Below are positions 1 to 11,764 of a stretch of 64,000 nt of DNA, in pieces. Both the position numbers and the translations under genes were made by a program. The stretch's first letter is position 1. Every line of letters starts with the position of its first letter. This stretch comes from Siphonodentalium dalli (Eukaryota; Mollusca; Scaphopoda; Gadilida; Siphonodentaliidae), in NCBI GenBank assembly GCA_032622095.1, contig CP136068.1, positions 131,941,989 to 132,005,988 on the forward strand, written 5' to 3'. The notes under the pieces were generated by a model. The model saw only the letters and a program-made list of their open reading frames with translations, did not search any database and was not told the origin of the DNA.

Positions 1-780
1 GAAATTCGGAAGAAAAACAAATTTATAATTTCCTGTATGAGGGTACCTTCATGGTGTAATCAACTCCTCCTACAGTTTTGATCGTAGATATTTGAAACTT
101 CAGGGTATTGTTACCCACATATTGGAGATGTGCATCATGTATATAGATGACGGAATATTTTGTTTTTTACGGAATTATTAACCCTTTCGACTTAGAACAT
201 TTCAACATTTTTTTTATTTCTTTAACAAAGCGGCGTCGACTTGCCATGTTTTCGTGGGACACTGTGGTCGGCTGACCTTTAATTTGAATTATATTCTATT
301 TGCGGTAAATTTGTTAATTCAAATTGTAAAATCAACTTTTGTATCACCCAGCCCTGTTAATTAGCAAACAATTAACTATGCTAAAATATTGCCTAGGCCA
401 GATATATTTCCGGCTAAAAAGCCTACGATCCACATACATGTAGTTGCATGCTCCACACATACAAGTATAATTTCAGTTCACAATTAGAGCTTGGCCTATT
501 ATCATCCATGGCAGACCTTGGTTTGGTCTGGCTTTATTGCAATTGCTGATTTATATCAAGATTTATGTATACTAATTGTTATCTCAGTTAGTCCATGGAA
601 TTCAACAATGAATTTTTGCTGTCTGCAGACTTCCATAGTGCGACACTAACACAATGTCTGCAGCAATTTGTTTCAAGTTTGCTCAAAACACTGGCAAGTT
701 TTGAGGCTTGTCTCAACCAAAAAATACAGAAGAAACTTATTTCTACCTGAGCATTTGCTTCGGCTCAGCCGATAGCCCAC
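1..780. other. No recognised feature
   Basis: AT-rich DNA with no coding frame, tandem repeat or long palindrome that I could support. Confidence 0.5.
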
Positions 781-873
781 GCTAATTAACAAGGCTGATC
801 ACACAATCCAATCCATTCGAATGGAGGTCTCTCAGTTCAATTTGAATTTTGTGTGTTTTGATGCCTGTCATTT

Positions 874-1276
874 GCAGAATGAGGTCCCCAGGGGGTGAAT
901 TTAGTGACGTTATCCCACATAGCGGGATAGCATCACCAAATTCACCCTCTGTCGACCTCATTCTGCATGGCCTCATCTGCTATGGGAGTCATAGACTCAG
1001 ATTGATGTTCCCAAATGGTGAATATTGTGATGTACACCCATTGGGAACCTCGATTATGCAATGTGTCTTCTGCCAATTTGGGAATATAGAACAACTAACT
1101 AAAAAAGAAATAGAATCTATGTGAAGAAGTTTCTATATAAATTGGATACAAAGAAACTTTCCCGAGAAGATGAGGCCAAAGCAGAATTTAGGTTGACAGA
1201 TGGTGAATTTGGTGATGCTAGCACACTATGTGGGATAGCGTCACTAAATTCACCCTCAGGGGACCTTATTCTGCAA
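874..1276. repeat. Palindromic repeat cluster with GAATGAGGTC ends
   Basis: Near-palindromic units at 874-967 and 1187-1276 run from GCAGAATGAGGTC through GGTGAATTTAGTGA, pair around CCCACATAG, and mirror back to GACCTCATTCTGC. A degenerate third unit lies between them, and related units are at 40793-40874 and 40916-41000. Frames on both strands encode similar peptides because the DNA is palindromic; they are not genes. Confidence 0.7.
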
Positions 1277-2385
1277 ATGGATTTTACTCTTTGGATGACT
1301 AATTCCTTCGGCACACCATACAGGCCACATCCCTCATCCGATTGTCACCAAACTTCATTTGGATCTTTGGGATGGTCTAAATGGGAGCTCCTCCAAAGTT
1401 ATTTAAAAATATGGCCGCCCGCAACCAACTTTAAATTTACATTTATATCCATCGGCACACCCTGCAGCACACTTCTGTTGGAGGGATATAAGACAAATAA
1501 TAAACCTGGGCGGAAAGACACCATGGCGGGGGGGGGGGTCTGGGCGGCGCGCTTGTTCATTTATCAGTTATAGCGGTATTCGGTCGGTGCCCAATTTAGT
1601 CAAGGAGCCGAAATGATTAATTGTAATTTTCGCTAAACGTCGCTTGGCGTCCACCCCTTATTATATGGAGATGCTAGTAAGAAATTAACTCGTTATATCG
1701 TTTGAACCAGTTAAATAGAGTGAAATTAACCAGGGAACGCGATATAGAGAGTAATAAATTGGTTCTAAGAATTACGTTAAATGATTCACACCTTGAGTCC
1801 GTACTGCCGTGATTCTGTCCGCCCATCCATAACAACTTTGAAGTCCTGTAGTATAATACTGTGGTTATCGTCAGTAGGAATTTTCATCTTCAGTATGTTG
1901 AAGAGCCAACATGGGGGAAAGAGCATTTACAAACAGCGGGTTTCGTCCATTGATATTTTTTCCAGAATTACGGCCCTTATTGTGTAATGGGACTTAAGTG
2001 TGAAAATGGATTTTACTCTTTGCATGACTAATTCATTCAACACACAATACAGGCCACATCCCTCATTCGATCGTCACCAAACTTCATGTGGATCTTTGGG
2101 ATGGCCTAAATAGGAGCTCCTCCCAAAGATATTTTAAAAACATGGCCGCCAGCAACCAACTTTAATTTTACATTTAAATCCATCGGCACACCCTGCAGCA
2201 CACTTTTGTTGGAGGGATATCAGACAAATAATAAACCTGGGCGGAAAGATACCATGGCGGGGGGGGGGGGGTGCTAGTAAGAAATCAACTCGTTATGTCT
2301 TTTGAACCATTTAAATAGAGTGAAATTAACCAGGGAACGCGATATAGAGAGTAATCAATTGCATGGTTCTATAAGAATTATAAAG
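1274..2385. repeat. Degenerate direct duplication (about 730 bp offset)
   Basis: 1274-1538 matches 2003-2271 (TGGATTTTACTCTTTG... to CCATGGCGGGGGG), and 1669-1765 matches 2273-2385 (GCTAGTAAGAAAT...). Related inverted pieces are at about 35000-35100 and 35145-35235. Both copies end near a poly(G) run. Confidence 0.75.
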
Positions 2386-2482
2386 AAATATCCAGGTGCA
2401 TTGTTGTTTTCGACGGGTGCAATCCTTTGCTGTATAGTTCCGCTATCATGACCATCGAAAACAACAATGCACCTGAATATTT
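2386..2482. repeat. Foldback hairpin, ~97 bp
   Basis: AAATATCCAGGTGCATTGTT... pairs with ...AACAATGCACCTGAATATTT around a loop of about 40 bp. It adjoins the right end of the degenerate duplication at 2003-2385. Confidence 0.7.
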
Positions 2483-3250
2483 CGTTCTTGTGTACTCGAT
2501 ATATGAGTCACATATTTGACTGCATGTTTACCCCTTTGACCACGGAAGTAATTGAAGAAGCATTCCTCCATCGATCACATATTGTAAATAAACTAGCTGT
2601 GTTATCAAAACAATCACAAGGATTTGCTTTATTCTTAAAGCATTTACCAATGCCGACTTGTCGCAAGTCAATTGGCGACTCAAAAATAGAGGGAAGGTAT
2701 GTACACAGTTTGCATGGGAATACATATAGTATAGCTTGAGGTTTTAAACTTGAAATGAGCTACTTTTCTGCTATTCATTTCGTCTATAATAGCTTCTCCT
2801 ATCGACATGTCAGTGTCAACAGTGCTATAGTTCGAAACGATCGAGACCTGTCACAACACTTCTCAAAGAAGATTCGCCTTTGACTGGATTTTTGTCAATT
2901 AGGAGCTCGATGACAGCCTATATATCTTTCTGGTCCCTTTCTCGGGCTGCCTGTGCCTTTGTGTTGGTCACTTGTTGTGTAGAACGTTCTGCAGATTTCT
3001 TGCATGCCATCATTAATCTCAGACAGTGCGGGTCTTAACAAAAGCCATACGGCCCTTTCATGCTCGCTTATCCCCGACTGTTTTGACACTTCGCATTAGC
3101 ATTTCTTTAAATAACCAAATTAGTTGAGAGACCACCCCAGTAGTTCACACTACGACGAACAACATGATGTCCGGATATGAACATTCGATAAACCTCGGGT
3201 TCAGTTCTCGCCAAACTATGCATATTTGTCAGATATAGAGGATATGAAAT
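2483..3250. other. No recognised feature
   Basis: Short frames only, on both strands, with no splice-consistent exon or domain. Confidence 0.45.
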
Positions 3251-3252
3251 GA

Positions 3253-3372
3253 GTGTTTCTCTCATATGATATTTATGAAATGTGTCTAAGAATTTTCAGT
3301 TTTCTCGAGCCTCCGGCGAGAGAAAACTGAAAATTCGTGACGAGTTTCATAAATATCATATGAGAGAAACAC
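3253..3372. repeat. Foldback hairpin, ~120 bp
   Basis: Arms GTGTTTCTCTCATATGATAT... pair with ...ATATCATATGAGAGAAACAC, with a short spacer in the middle. A segment like its right flank (ACGAATTACATATTCTATTT) recurs at about 3610, suggesting a larger decayed element over 3253-3660. Confidence 0.75.
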
Positions 3373-4252
3373 GAATTACATATTCTATTTATCATATGAC
3401 ACCTATAAATTGATTATGATGTCCAAAACGCACACAAATCACTAAATAGCTATATGACATCGGCTGGAAAAGGTTAATGTGACCTCACTTCATTGCACCG
3501 GAAGCCCAATTACACCTGGTGAACTAGCAGAAATAATATGCACGCGAAGATATAGTGCGCTGTTCTGTTCTCAGTTTGTGACATTATATCGTATGTTTAT
3601 TAGATAAATACGAATTACGTATTCTATTTATCGTATAACAATGTCCAAAACTATATATTTCAAGATTATAATTGCGAGAATTTCGGCATCGCGTTGATTG
3701 ACGCGCACGAATTTGACCTGCATTTAGTTAGAGATGCGGCTCGGCCCAGGCTGCCATTCAGCCAATCAGAACACACTTTTTGTCAACAAACCAATCAAAT
3801 TATCGGAAGGTGATATGAACTAGTAGTTCATATGAAATTGATTTATGACATACTTTCCAACGTAAATAATGATTGAGTCATATGATAAATAAATATACCG
3901 ACTTGACATAAGTATAATTGTGACCAGATGCGAAGAAAAGTATTAAGATGCAAAAGCCAATCCCCCGTTCTCTCAGCCCTAATGAACATTCTGAGTAGCT
4001 GTAAAAGTTTGGTATACCGAAGCCACCATTTTTGCAGTTATTGAAATCAGTCGGGCCTCGGAAATGTTCAGACAGAGAGCGTTATCGCCTGTGGTACATT
4101 ACAGGACTCAGAAATACAGAACTGAACTGATATGTCCATGCATGTTTATATTGACATGTATATACTTGCGTTCAGGTTGTGACGTTCAATTTATATTTCG
4201 TTGCATTATTGTAGATAACATATATACATATGTGCACACATCCTTGTATATA

Positions 4253-4746
4253 TCTACTATATATTTTGGGACTTCTGTCTGTCTGTCTGTTTGTTAGCAA
4301 TGGCCGGGAAAACTTCCGGACGGATTTCGACGAAATTTGATACCTAGGGATACATTTGTCCGGGAAGTGTTTTGGACGGGCCAAATAGTGACCCCGACTG
4401 ACCTTGACCTTCAAAATGGTCAATTCAAGGTCAAATCGCGCCTTTCGACGGATTTCGACGAAATTTGATACCTAGGAGTACTTTTGTCCGGGGAGTGTTT
4501 TGAACGGGTAAAATCGTGACCCGACCTGACCTTGACCTTCAAAATGGTCAATTCAAGATCAAATCGCGCATTTCGACGAAATTTGATACATAGGGATACT
4601 TTTGTCCGGGGAGTGTTTGAACGGGTCAAATCGTGACCCCGACCTGACCTTGACTTTAAAAATAGTCAATTCAAGGTCAAATCGCGCCTTTCGACGGATG
4701 AAAGCAGAGGGGAAACAACCCGGACGAAGTCGGGTCACCCTGCTAG
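4253..4746 (+). mobile_element. Helitron-like minisatellite element H1
   Basis: Starts TC-TACTATATATTTTGG, then a CTGT microsatellite, then about three 125 bp tandem units (4319-4690) built on GACGGATTTCGACGAAATTT. It ends with a small CCCG/CGGG hairpin and CTAG. A 5' TC, and a hairpin a few bases before CTAG, are Helitron hallmarks. Bivalve elements of this layout are known. No Rep/helicase encoded. Confidence 0.7.
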
Positions 4747-5149
4747 TGTTATATATTTCACGTTACACATGTATATGTCTGAGAATACACAATTACAACA
4801 AAGACATCGGAGCGTATCTTTGTGCACGGAATGTGGCCGAGAGTTGAAGGATGGCCGCCTATTGCCAACCATGCACGGTTGACTGAAATCCGCTCCACCC
4901 ATCTTGGTATATAGGGATCTCCAAACAGGTCTAACTGGGGTAACGCTGTGAGGAAGGCAATGGTGCAGTTTAAATATCACAAAAGTGCCACTGGTGGGAG
5001 TCAATGAGGGAAAGAATAGGGGTACCGGAGTCTTTTATTTTTCGTCGCTGATATCCATCGTCATCTCCATGATACAGGGGCTGTGTGGTTTACAGATACC
5101 AAGCTCACGAGCTATCCGAATGGCACCAATAATCGACCGTGTCAGGGAT

Positions 5150-6110
5150 TGGTTTGGGGTCGAGGGCAGAGGCGGACTGGCCGATCGGGAGACCGGGAAA
5201 TTTCCTGATGGGCCGGAGGCCGGAAAAATTCTGATTCCACGTGATTTCCTATCAAGCGAGAATCCGAGGGTTTTTTTACGGTTTGGGGGGGGGGGGGTAT
5301 ATGTGGTTGGGCCGCCCAACCACAACTTGGGCCGCAAATGAAACCGACGTGGGCCGCCACATGTGTTGTTTAACCAGCCGTGTATCCAATAAGATGGTAC
5401 TCTTCTCACATAAATTCATGAGGGCAGAGGCGGACTGCATGGCCGATCGGGAGACCGGGAAAATTCCGGACGTGGGCCGCCACATGTGTTGTTTAACCAG
5501 CCGAATTGGCTAATCGTAATTTTGACATTAAATGAACTTGTCGGCATCATATAACACCACGTAAAGACCCCATTAATCTCGAGATTTTAACGGTAACTCC
5601 CAGCTGTAAATCCCCAAAAAATTCTTACGCACCCCTCCCCCAATTGAAATTTACAAGAAAATAGGAACGCTTCAGTTGATGCCAGTCTAGTTTATCGGAT
5701 TCGAGATTTTCTTGTATAGTTTTCAAAATGTTCTCACCCCGGGCCGAACAACCACGAACAGCCCGGTGTGTCCTGGTCTCTTGCCCGTAGCCGTGTGCAT
5801 TTGTCTGGAGTTAGACCGCTAGATGTTAGATGTTATGCAATTTTTCAGGTAAAAATATCTGAATGGTCTCATACCGGGAATATATAGAACCATGGTTTAT
5901 GAATATATATGATATTAGACCAGAGGTGCAAATGGAATTATGCAAAAACATGTATTTGGTCTGCATCTGATTCAAGGGGGGGGGGGGTGCAAATGGAATT
6001 ATGCAAAAATATGTATTTGGTCTGATTCTGATTCAAGGGGGGGGGGGGTGCAGTTGGAATTTTCCAAGGTGGACTGTGGACGCCCCCCCCCCCAAACAGA
6101 TGGGCCGGTA
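5150..6110. repeat. Degenerate repeats around GGCGGACTGGCCGATCGGGA and GGTGCAAATGGAATTATGC
   Basis: GGCAGAGGCGGACTG...GGAGACCGGGAAA occurs at about 5168 and 5424. GTGGGCCGCCACATGTGTTG occurs at 5349 and 5472. A ~56 bp unit starting GTGCAAATGGAATTATGC repeats at 5927 and 5987. Several poly(G) and poly(C) runs interrupt them. No gene seen. Confidence 0.6.
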
Positions 6111-6228
6111 TTATATTAATTTCCCGGGCCGGTTTCTTGGCCCAGTCCGCCTCTGGTCGAGGGTACCGAAATTGCTGACAAAAAAATACCGCCGAGTTTC
6201 ACTGAACTTATATATTGTGATCTCTGTT

Positions 6229-6741
6229 ATATAAGGATTAACTGTCATGTGGACTGTTTTTATGGAGATGTAACGGTGAGGTAAGTGGACATAACTTGTG
6301 TAAAACCCGAAGGGTTTTACATACAAGTTATGTCCACTTACCTCACCGTTACATCTCCATAAAAATAGTCCACATGACAGTTAATCCTTATATTTATATA
6401 CATTTAGCGAAAAAGCCGCTTTTGTAAATATATTTAAATCGAAAAGTGTATCGTGACAAGATCAGCCCAAAATACCCAATAGCACCCTTGGCAAAAGTTA
6501 ATAGGAACAATTTCTCTTCATGTTGAAACCCGATGACGTATTAAGTCAATCCTGCGCGAGTCAAAATGCGCCCAAAGCATTACGCGTTCGTCTTTCCAAA
6601 CCTAATGACGTATCGATTGTGTTATTAGCTTGGTGTTATGAGGCGTTACGCATTCACCGAGAAATAACTGCAACTAGCCACATGGGCGCCGACCAATCAG
6701 AATGCTGGATTTAGTGATGACAACACTTAGTGTGTAAATAT
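6229..6741 (+). mobile_element. Hairpin-capped element, copy A
   Basis: A 163 bp near-perfect foldback (6230-6392) opens the element and a conserved segment of about 350 bp follows. The same arrangement recurs at 10365-10875 (inverted) and 55286-55794. Beyond the hairpin are two TGACGTA motifs and a CCAAT box (ACCAATCAG). A 64-codon frame (6520-6714) is shared with copy B but broken by a stop in copy C, so coding is doubtful. No TIR or clear target duplication. Confidence 0.75.
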
Positions 6742-6939
6742 ATGAAAAATGAAAAGGCTTGGTTAGACTAGTGTAAACATATTTATTTCCAATCTAAAAT
6801 GATCATAAAACATAATTACATAAATTGAAACAAAAAGCAATATAATAATATACCTGAATGAAATTATTAAAAATGGTATCAAACAACAATCCCAAGGTCT
6901 TGTGTTAAGATGGCTCCCATGTGTGTGCTTCAAATGTGA

Positions 6940-8170
6940 AAAAGTGGCACTGTCGGTTCAGGAATGGGAGTTCGGGGAGGGTCACCATAATCTATAAAGA
7001 CATCTTATATCATCGATGTTCTCCAAAGGTATTGTCATCACGATGATTTTAGGGGTCGAGTGGTGTAGCCTAAATTATTTTCCGAAGTGGCGCCGTCCGA
7101 ATCAGGGAGGTTAGGAGTAAGGCATCACAATTTCAAACAAATTGTTATCGCCGATTTTGTACCAAACTTATATGAATAAATCTCCGCAATACGAGCAATC
7201 TAATGGTATGCATGCAAGCATGGCTGAAAGACAGTGACAGTGGCAACATCGGAGTCATGCATGGATGATGCTTGGTGAGGTGCATTAAATAGCTACCGAG
7301 CTCTCTAAGTATGAAATATGCTTTATGTTTCATCTAACGGTGTAGTTTATAGTTGCCAAAATGGCGCTGCCGAATCAGGTATGAAGACAGATGGAGAGGA
7401 CAGCATCTTGTATTAAAAATGTCACCACTTTCACCAATATGGTTATCTCCATGATGCGACATATTTATGATAGCTTTGTTTAATTTCTGAATTCGCGGCG
7501 CCTGAATCAGGAATTGGGTTAAGTATTCAGCTCATTCTTTGGAATAATTAAGAAAAGAGAACGATATAGTATGTGCATATAGTTGTTATACCAGATAGGT
7601 ACATATATATACGAATATCCACATGTTTGTCCGTCCGCTATATACAATGACGGTGGGGGACCATTAATATTCTCCATCTGGATCTAACAGGGTACCATGT
7701 TACGAGGAAGATAATTGTGCAGGTTAAACATTTCTAAAAATGACGCTATCGGAATTAGGGGTGGGCAATCGGTGAGACACCAAATTCTATGGAGATTTCT
7801 AACTTATAAGTATTTATTTCCATGATATGGGGAATCTTATTGTGTCGTTGCCGACCGAGTCAGGGATTGGGGTTTGGAGAGGGGCGCCAAAATTAATAAA
7901 ACTTGTTGTCGGCGATTTCTACCTGACAATTCATTTCTTATATATACATGCACACACACACACACACACACACACCCTCACACACACACACCCTCACCCT
8001 CACACACACACACACACACACATCCCCATGCATGATATAGGGAATCTAATTGTGTGGCATAAAGATGACTAATCAGCGCCGTCCATGTCAGGGATGGGGG
8101 TCTGACGAGGGTCCACACACATTGATAAAATATTTTATCGCGGTTTCCTTCACACTTACTTATATATCTA
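6940..8170. repeat. Decayed tandem array with (CA)n microsatellite
   Basis: Diverged units recur near 6940, 7360, 7730 and 8060, sharing a TGGCGCCGTCCGAATCAGGG core and TCGCCGATTT...CCAAACTTATAT. An interrupted CA/CCCTCA microsatellite spans 7949-8024. No coding signal. Confidence 0.55.
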
Positions 8171-8174
8171 TTTT

Positions 8175-9660
8175 ATAGTTTAGGATTTGTCAGACCTAAG
8201 TTGTTATGAGAACCATTAACACACCCGTAAACTAAAATCTCCCTCTTAGTAGATCCATCTCCTCCAAGAGACGGAATGAAGTCTCTCAGAACTAAATTAA
8301 GTGTTTTACATGACAATGATGTCAGGGAAGCAATCACGTTATTTACTATTGATGGTAATACATGGGCCCATTGGTTAGGGTGATATCAAATAACTGGTTG
8401 CATTATATAACTGTTAGATGAGATGGATTAATGCAAAGCACCGCCATTCAACGACCACCTTTATCTTATCGGGTTTATCTCTACAATATACTAAACCTTC
8501 AAAGACCCCTTTCTGAGAACGAACAACCGGATCTTGTTGCATATGGTTATTATAATCTTTGCATCATCATTTCTCATAATCGTTTGAAAATTTTCACTAT
8601 AGCTGATTTTTGAAAATTCACCCTTATTATTTTTCAATATCTCGAAATAGTCTTACCCTGAGATCAGAGTATGCACTACACTCGATAATAACATGATATC
8701 AGTTTTAAAAACTGCATGCTCACACATTGCACACAATCTTTTTTATATGTATATGAGCCAATAAACGTCAAGTAATTACACTACAGAATATCTACCACAT
8801 TTAAAGATACGGGCGGGCTTCGCGGTGGGCATTGCTGTTAAAATAGTCACATCCGTTAAAACCGCCATAAATAGAAAGAATATGTATATAATAGACATAA
8901 TTTGTTCTTATACCAATCATAAATATAGCGTACATTGCATGTTATTGTCACGTGTGTACGCTTTGTTATGTAATCTAACATCAAAAGCGTTACAGAATCA
9001 ATTGTTTATAAATAGAAAATCACTCGGAACTACCAATGAAAATGTTCCGTTGTGCTGTGGAAGGCGAAGATCAAATTATTGGCGCCATCAAAAATCACAT
9101 TCAAATCATACCAAATTCCATTTTAATCGACCCATACTGCCCGCTGTCCGTTCAAAATCCAGCTAATCCACGTTACTTCATGATTGGGAAATGATCAGAC
9201 AGAAAAGAGATTAATATTTTTCAATCCAGTTAGTACTTTCTCTTAAACTATGGTAATTACGTCACACACCAAATAAGGAATTTACTATGATAGTATTGTG
9301 AGTTGTACATGTAAGTTGTAGACGCACCAAATTAGGGGTTTTACAACCGACGTAGAATGTGCGCGAATCTAAATAAGGAAATGACGCAATATCGTGACTG
9401 CTTATAAACAATTCACCGTGCTTTTTGCCAGAAACTAAACAACATTCGATCTGCATTTTCTCTGACACAAAGTGTGTTTTGTGAATACTATCGAATCCAT
9501 ATCATCATTATGCTGTACTATTCTTGAGGAATATTCTTGATAAATGTTATTTCTAAATTATAACCTACAGCGAAGGCCTCTCGTCCCTTTAATATAACAT
9601 TCACTTCATATTATCTCAGTGATATCATATCACCTTGACAGAACAACAAGAAACGCACAT
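8175..9660. other. No recognised feature
   Basis: AT-rich DNA with short frames only; nothing with a domain, splice signals or repeat structure that I could support. Confidence 0.4.
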
Positions 9661-9667
9661 TTCTACC

Positions 9668-9955
9668 CAAAAACTGTGGCACAGAAACACGCGGTTAAAA
9701 GGATGGACTCTGTCAAAATTGCGGATGAAGATGGATAACTCTAAAAACAATTTCGTGAATACTCAAAGTGATAATACGGCCATATTTTGAAAAAAATGTT
9801 GATGATTTGGGAAATTTTATACCATAGTTGACAGTGGTTAGCATTATTTTGTTGCAATGCATCGTTTCTGATAACTAAACCGTTTTGAAGAAATTTTGTT
9901 ATTGTTGTTGATGTATCTTGATGATATGGGGACCCTCTGATCGGATTGAGTACCT
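9668..9955. mobile_element. Family D TTAA element, left-truncated copy
   Basis: Keeps the right terminus ATCGGATTGAGTACCT and TTAA (9956-9959). The interior matches 47780-48070, including the CAGAAACACGC segment. Confidence 0.65.
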
Positions 9956-10019
9956 TTAAGTAAACGACATATATCTCGCGATTAATTTCTGAAGCAGCGC
10001 TAAGAATTGTCACTGCAAG

Positions 10020-10163
10020 TTGTAATATGTTCACTGGTGGATACTTGTATATATATGTAAATATGTTCTGTTATGTTACTACCCATGTTCCAATTGTTTG
10101 ACAATTGCTGGAATAAACAACCACCAATCAATCAAACAATCAATCAATCAATCAATCAACCAA
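10020..10163 (+). repeat. Likely LINE 3' tail with (CAAT)n
   Basis: AATTGCTGGAATAAACAACC followed by CAATCAAT repeats resembles the 3' end of CR1/L2-like elements with a short tandem tail. Only the tail is visible. Confidence 0.4.
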
Positions 10164-10364
10164 CATGAGTATTGACTGTGGAGAAACATTTAAAATATAT
10201 CATGCAAGGACCAGCAACTCTTAAAGACAAAACACCAGTCGATGTGCACAATGTGCATTCATGCCATGGGGTCGTGCAACGCACGTGGAGACTGTTTGGG
10301 TACATCGCGCCTGTAGTTTCCATCACAAAGAATTATACTACAATAGATTGTCTTGATACATATA

Positions 10365-10875
10365 TATTTACACACTAAGTGTTGTCATCACTAAATCCAG
10401 CATTCTGATTGGTCGGCGCCCACGTGGCTAGTTGCAGTTATTTCTCGGTGAATGCGTAACGCCGCATAACACCAAGCTAATAACACCATCGATACGTTAT
10501 TAGGTTTGGAAAGACGAACGCGTAATGCTTTGGGCGCATTTTGACTCGCGCAGGATTGACTTAATACATCATCGGGTTTCAACATGAAGAGAAATTGTTC
10601 CTATTAACTTTTGCCAAGGGTGCTATTGGGTATTTTGGGCTGATCTTGTCACGGTACACTTTTCGATTTAAATATATTTACAAAAGTGGCTTTTTCGCTA
10701 AATGTATATAAATATAAGGATTAACTGTCATGTGGACTATTTTTATGGAGATGTAACGGTGAGGTAAGTGGACATAACTTGTATGTAAAACCCTTCGGGT
10801 TTTACACAAGTTATGTCCACTTACCTCACCGTTACATCTCCATAAAAACAGTCCACATGACAGTTAATCCTTATA
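10365..10875 (-). mobile_element. Hairpin-capped element, copy B (inverted)
   Basis: Reverse complement of copy A with a few substitutions; hairpin at about 10710-10875. Includes a CACGTG E-box next to the CCAAT motif. Confidence 0.75.
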
Positions 10876-11414
10876 TTAAATAAAGGGTATCGGTGCAGTT
10901 ATGGATAAGGATAGTTTCTCGTACTCCAAACTACCAACACAGAAGCCAAGTGTGTACTTAATGGTGGCATTTGTACCTTTGTCACGTGTGTCATAACCAG
11001 CTTTATATTGAGAAGTGTTTAGAACGAGAATATAATCAACATTGCAAACCATTTAAGACTTCACTGCCCGCCCATCAACATCTTCCTTATAACCGTTGAT
11101 AACTTATTTGATTATACACCTAGGTCTGACTCCGAAAGTATTTCTATTCAAATTCAATCACTTGGTATAATTATATATGCCTTGATAACCGAATATACGA
11201 TAATGCGTTCTACCACAAGCAATACACACGAAGAATCGTAATCGTAAATATGTCATAGTATCATAATCTACCTCAGCATGTTTTGTAGGAATTATGACAG
11301 CTGCCGTACAAGTTGATCTGAGTTGCTAAATTGCTTCATAGGAGCATACACTTCTCATGGTCGTAAGATACTGACGGCAGATATATGGACTAGTTGCTTA
11401 CACTGCCAGAAAGG

Positions 11415-11760
11415 ATGTTCTAAATAAGAAATTATTTCTTGAAACAAGTAAAAATATCTTAAATCAAGAATTTATTTCTATACACCAAGAAGCTTCTGAA
11501 AGATTCAAGAAATGTGGTGGAATATTCTTAAAACCAGAAATAATTTCTATCCGATAAGAACATATTTATAAAGTGAGAAATAATTTCTAGTCGGTTAGAA
11601 AATATTTCTAACATGAGAAATGTTGATCTATTGTGTTTTCTGAATTTAAGAAATAATAGAAAAATATATCTAATGTTTTAGAAAATATGTATAAAGAATG
11701 AGAAAATATTTCTACTGTGATATTTTTTCTTAAGATTAAGAAATAATGTCTATATTAATG
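11415..11760. repeat. Array of AGAAATAATTTCT palindromes
   Basis: At least seven imperfect copies of AAGAAATTATTTCTT-like palindromes at irregular spacing, joined by GAAAATATTTCT variants. No coding content. Confidence 0.6.
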
Positions 11761-11764
11761 AAAG

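Noticed and set aside
5035-5409. Overlapping 118- and 124-codon frames on both strands
   Set aside because: They run through poly(G) and degenerate GGCGGACTGG repeats; no domain or conservation cue.
6520-6714. 64-aa protein shared by two hairpin-capped elements
   Set aside because: The third copy has an in-frame stop, the frame is short and no domain is present. Kept only as a note on the element.
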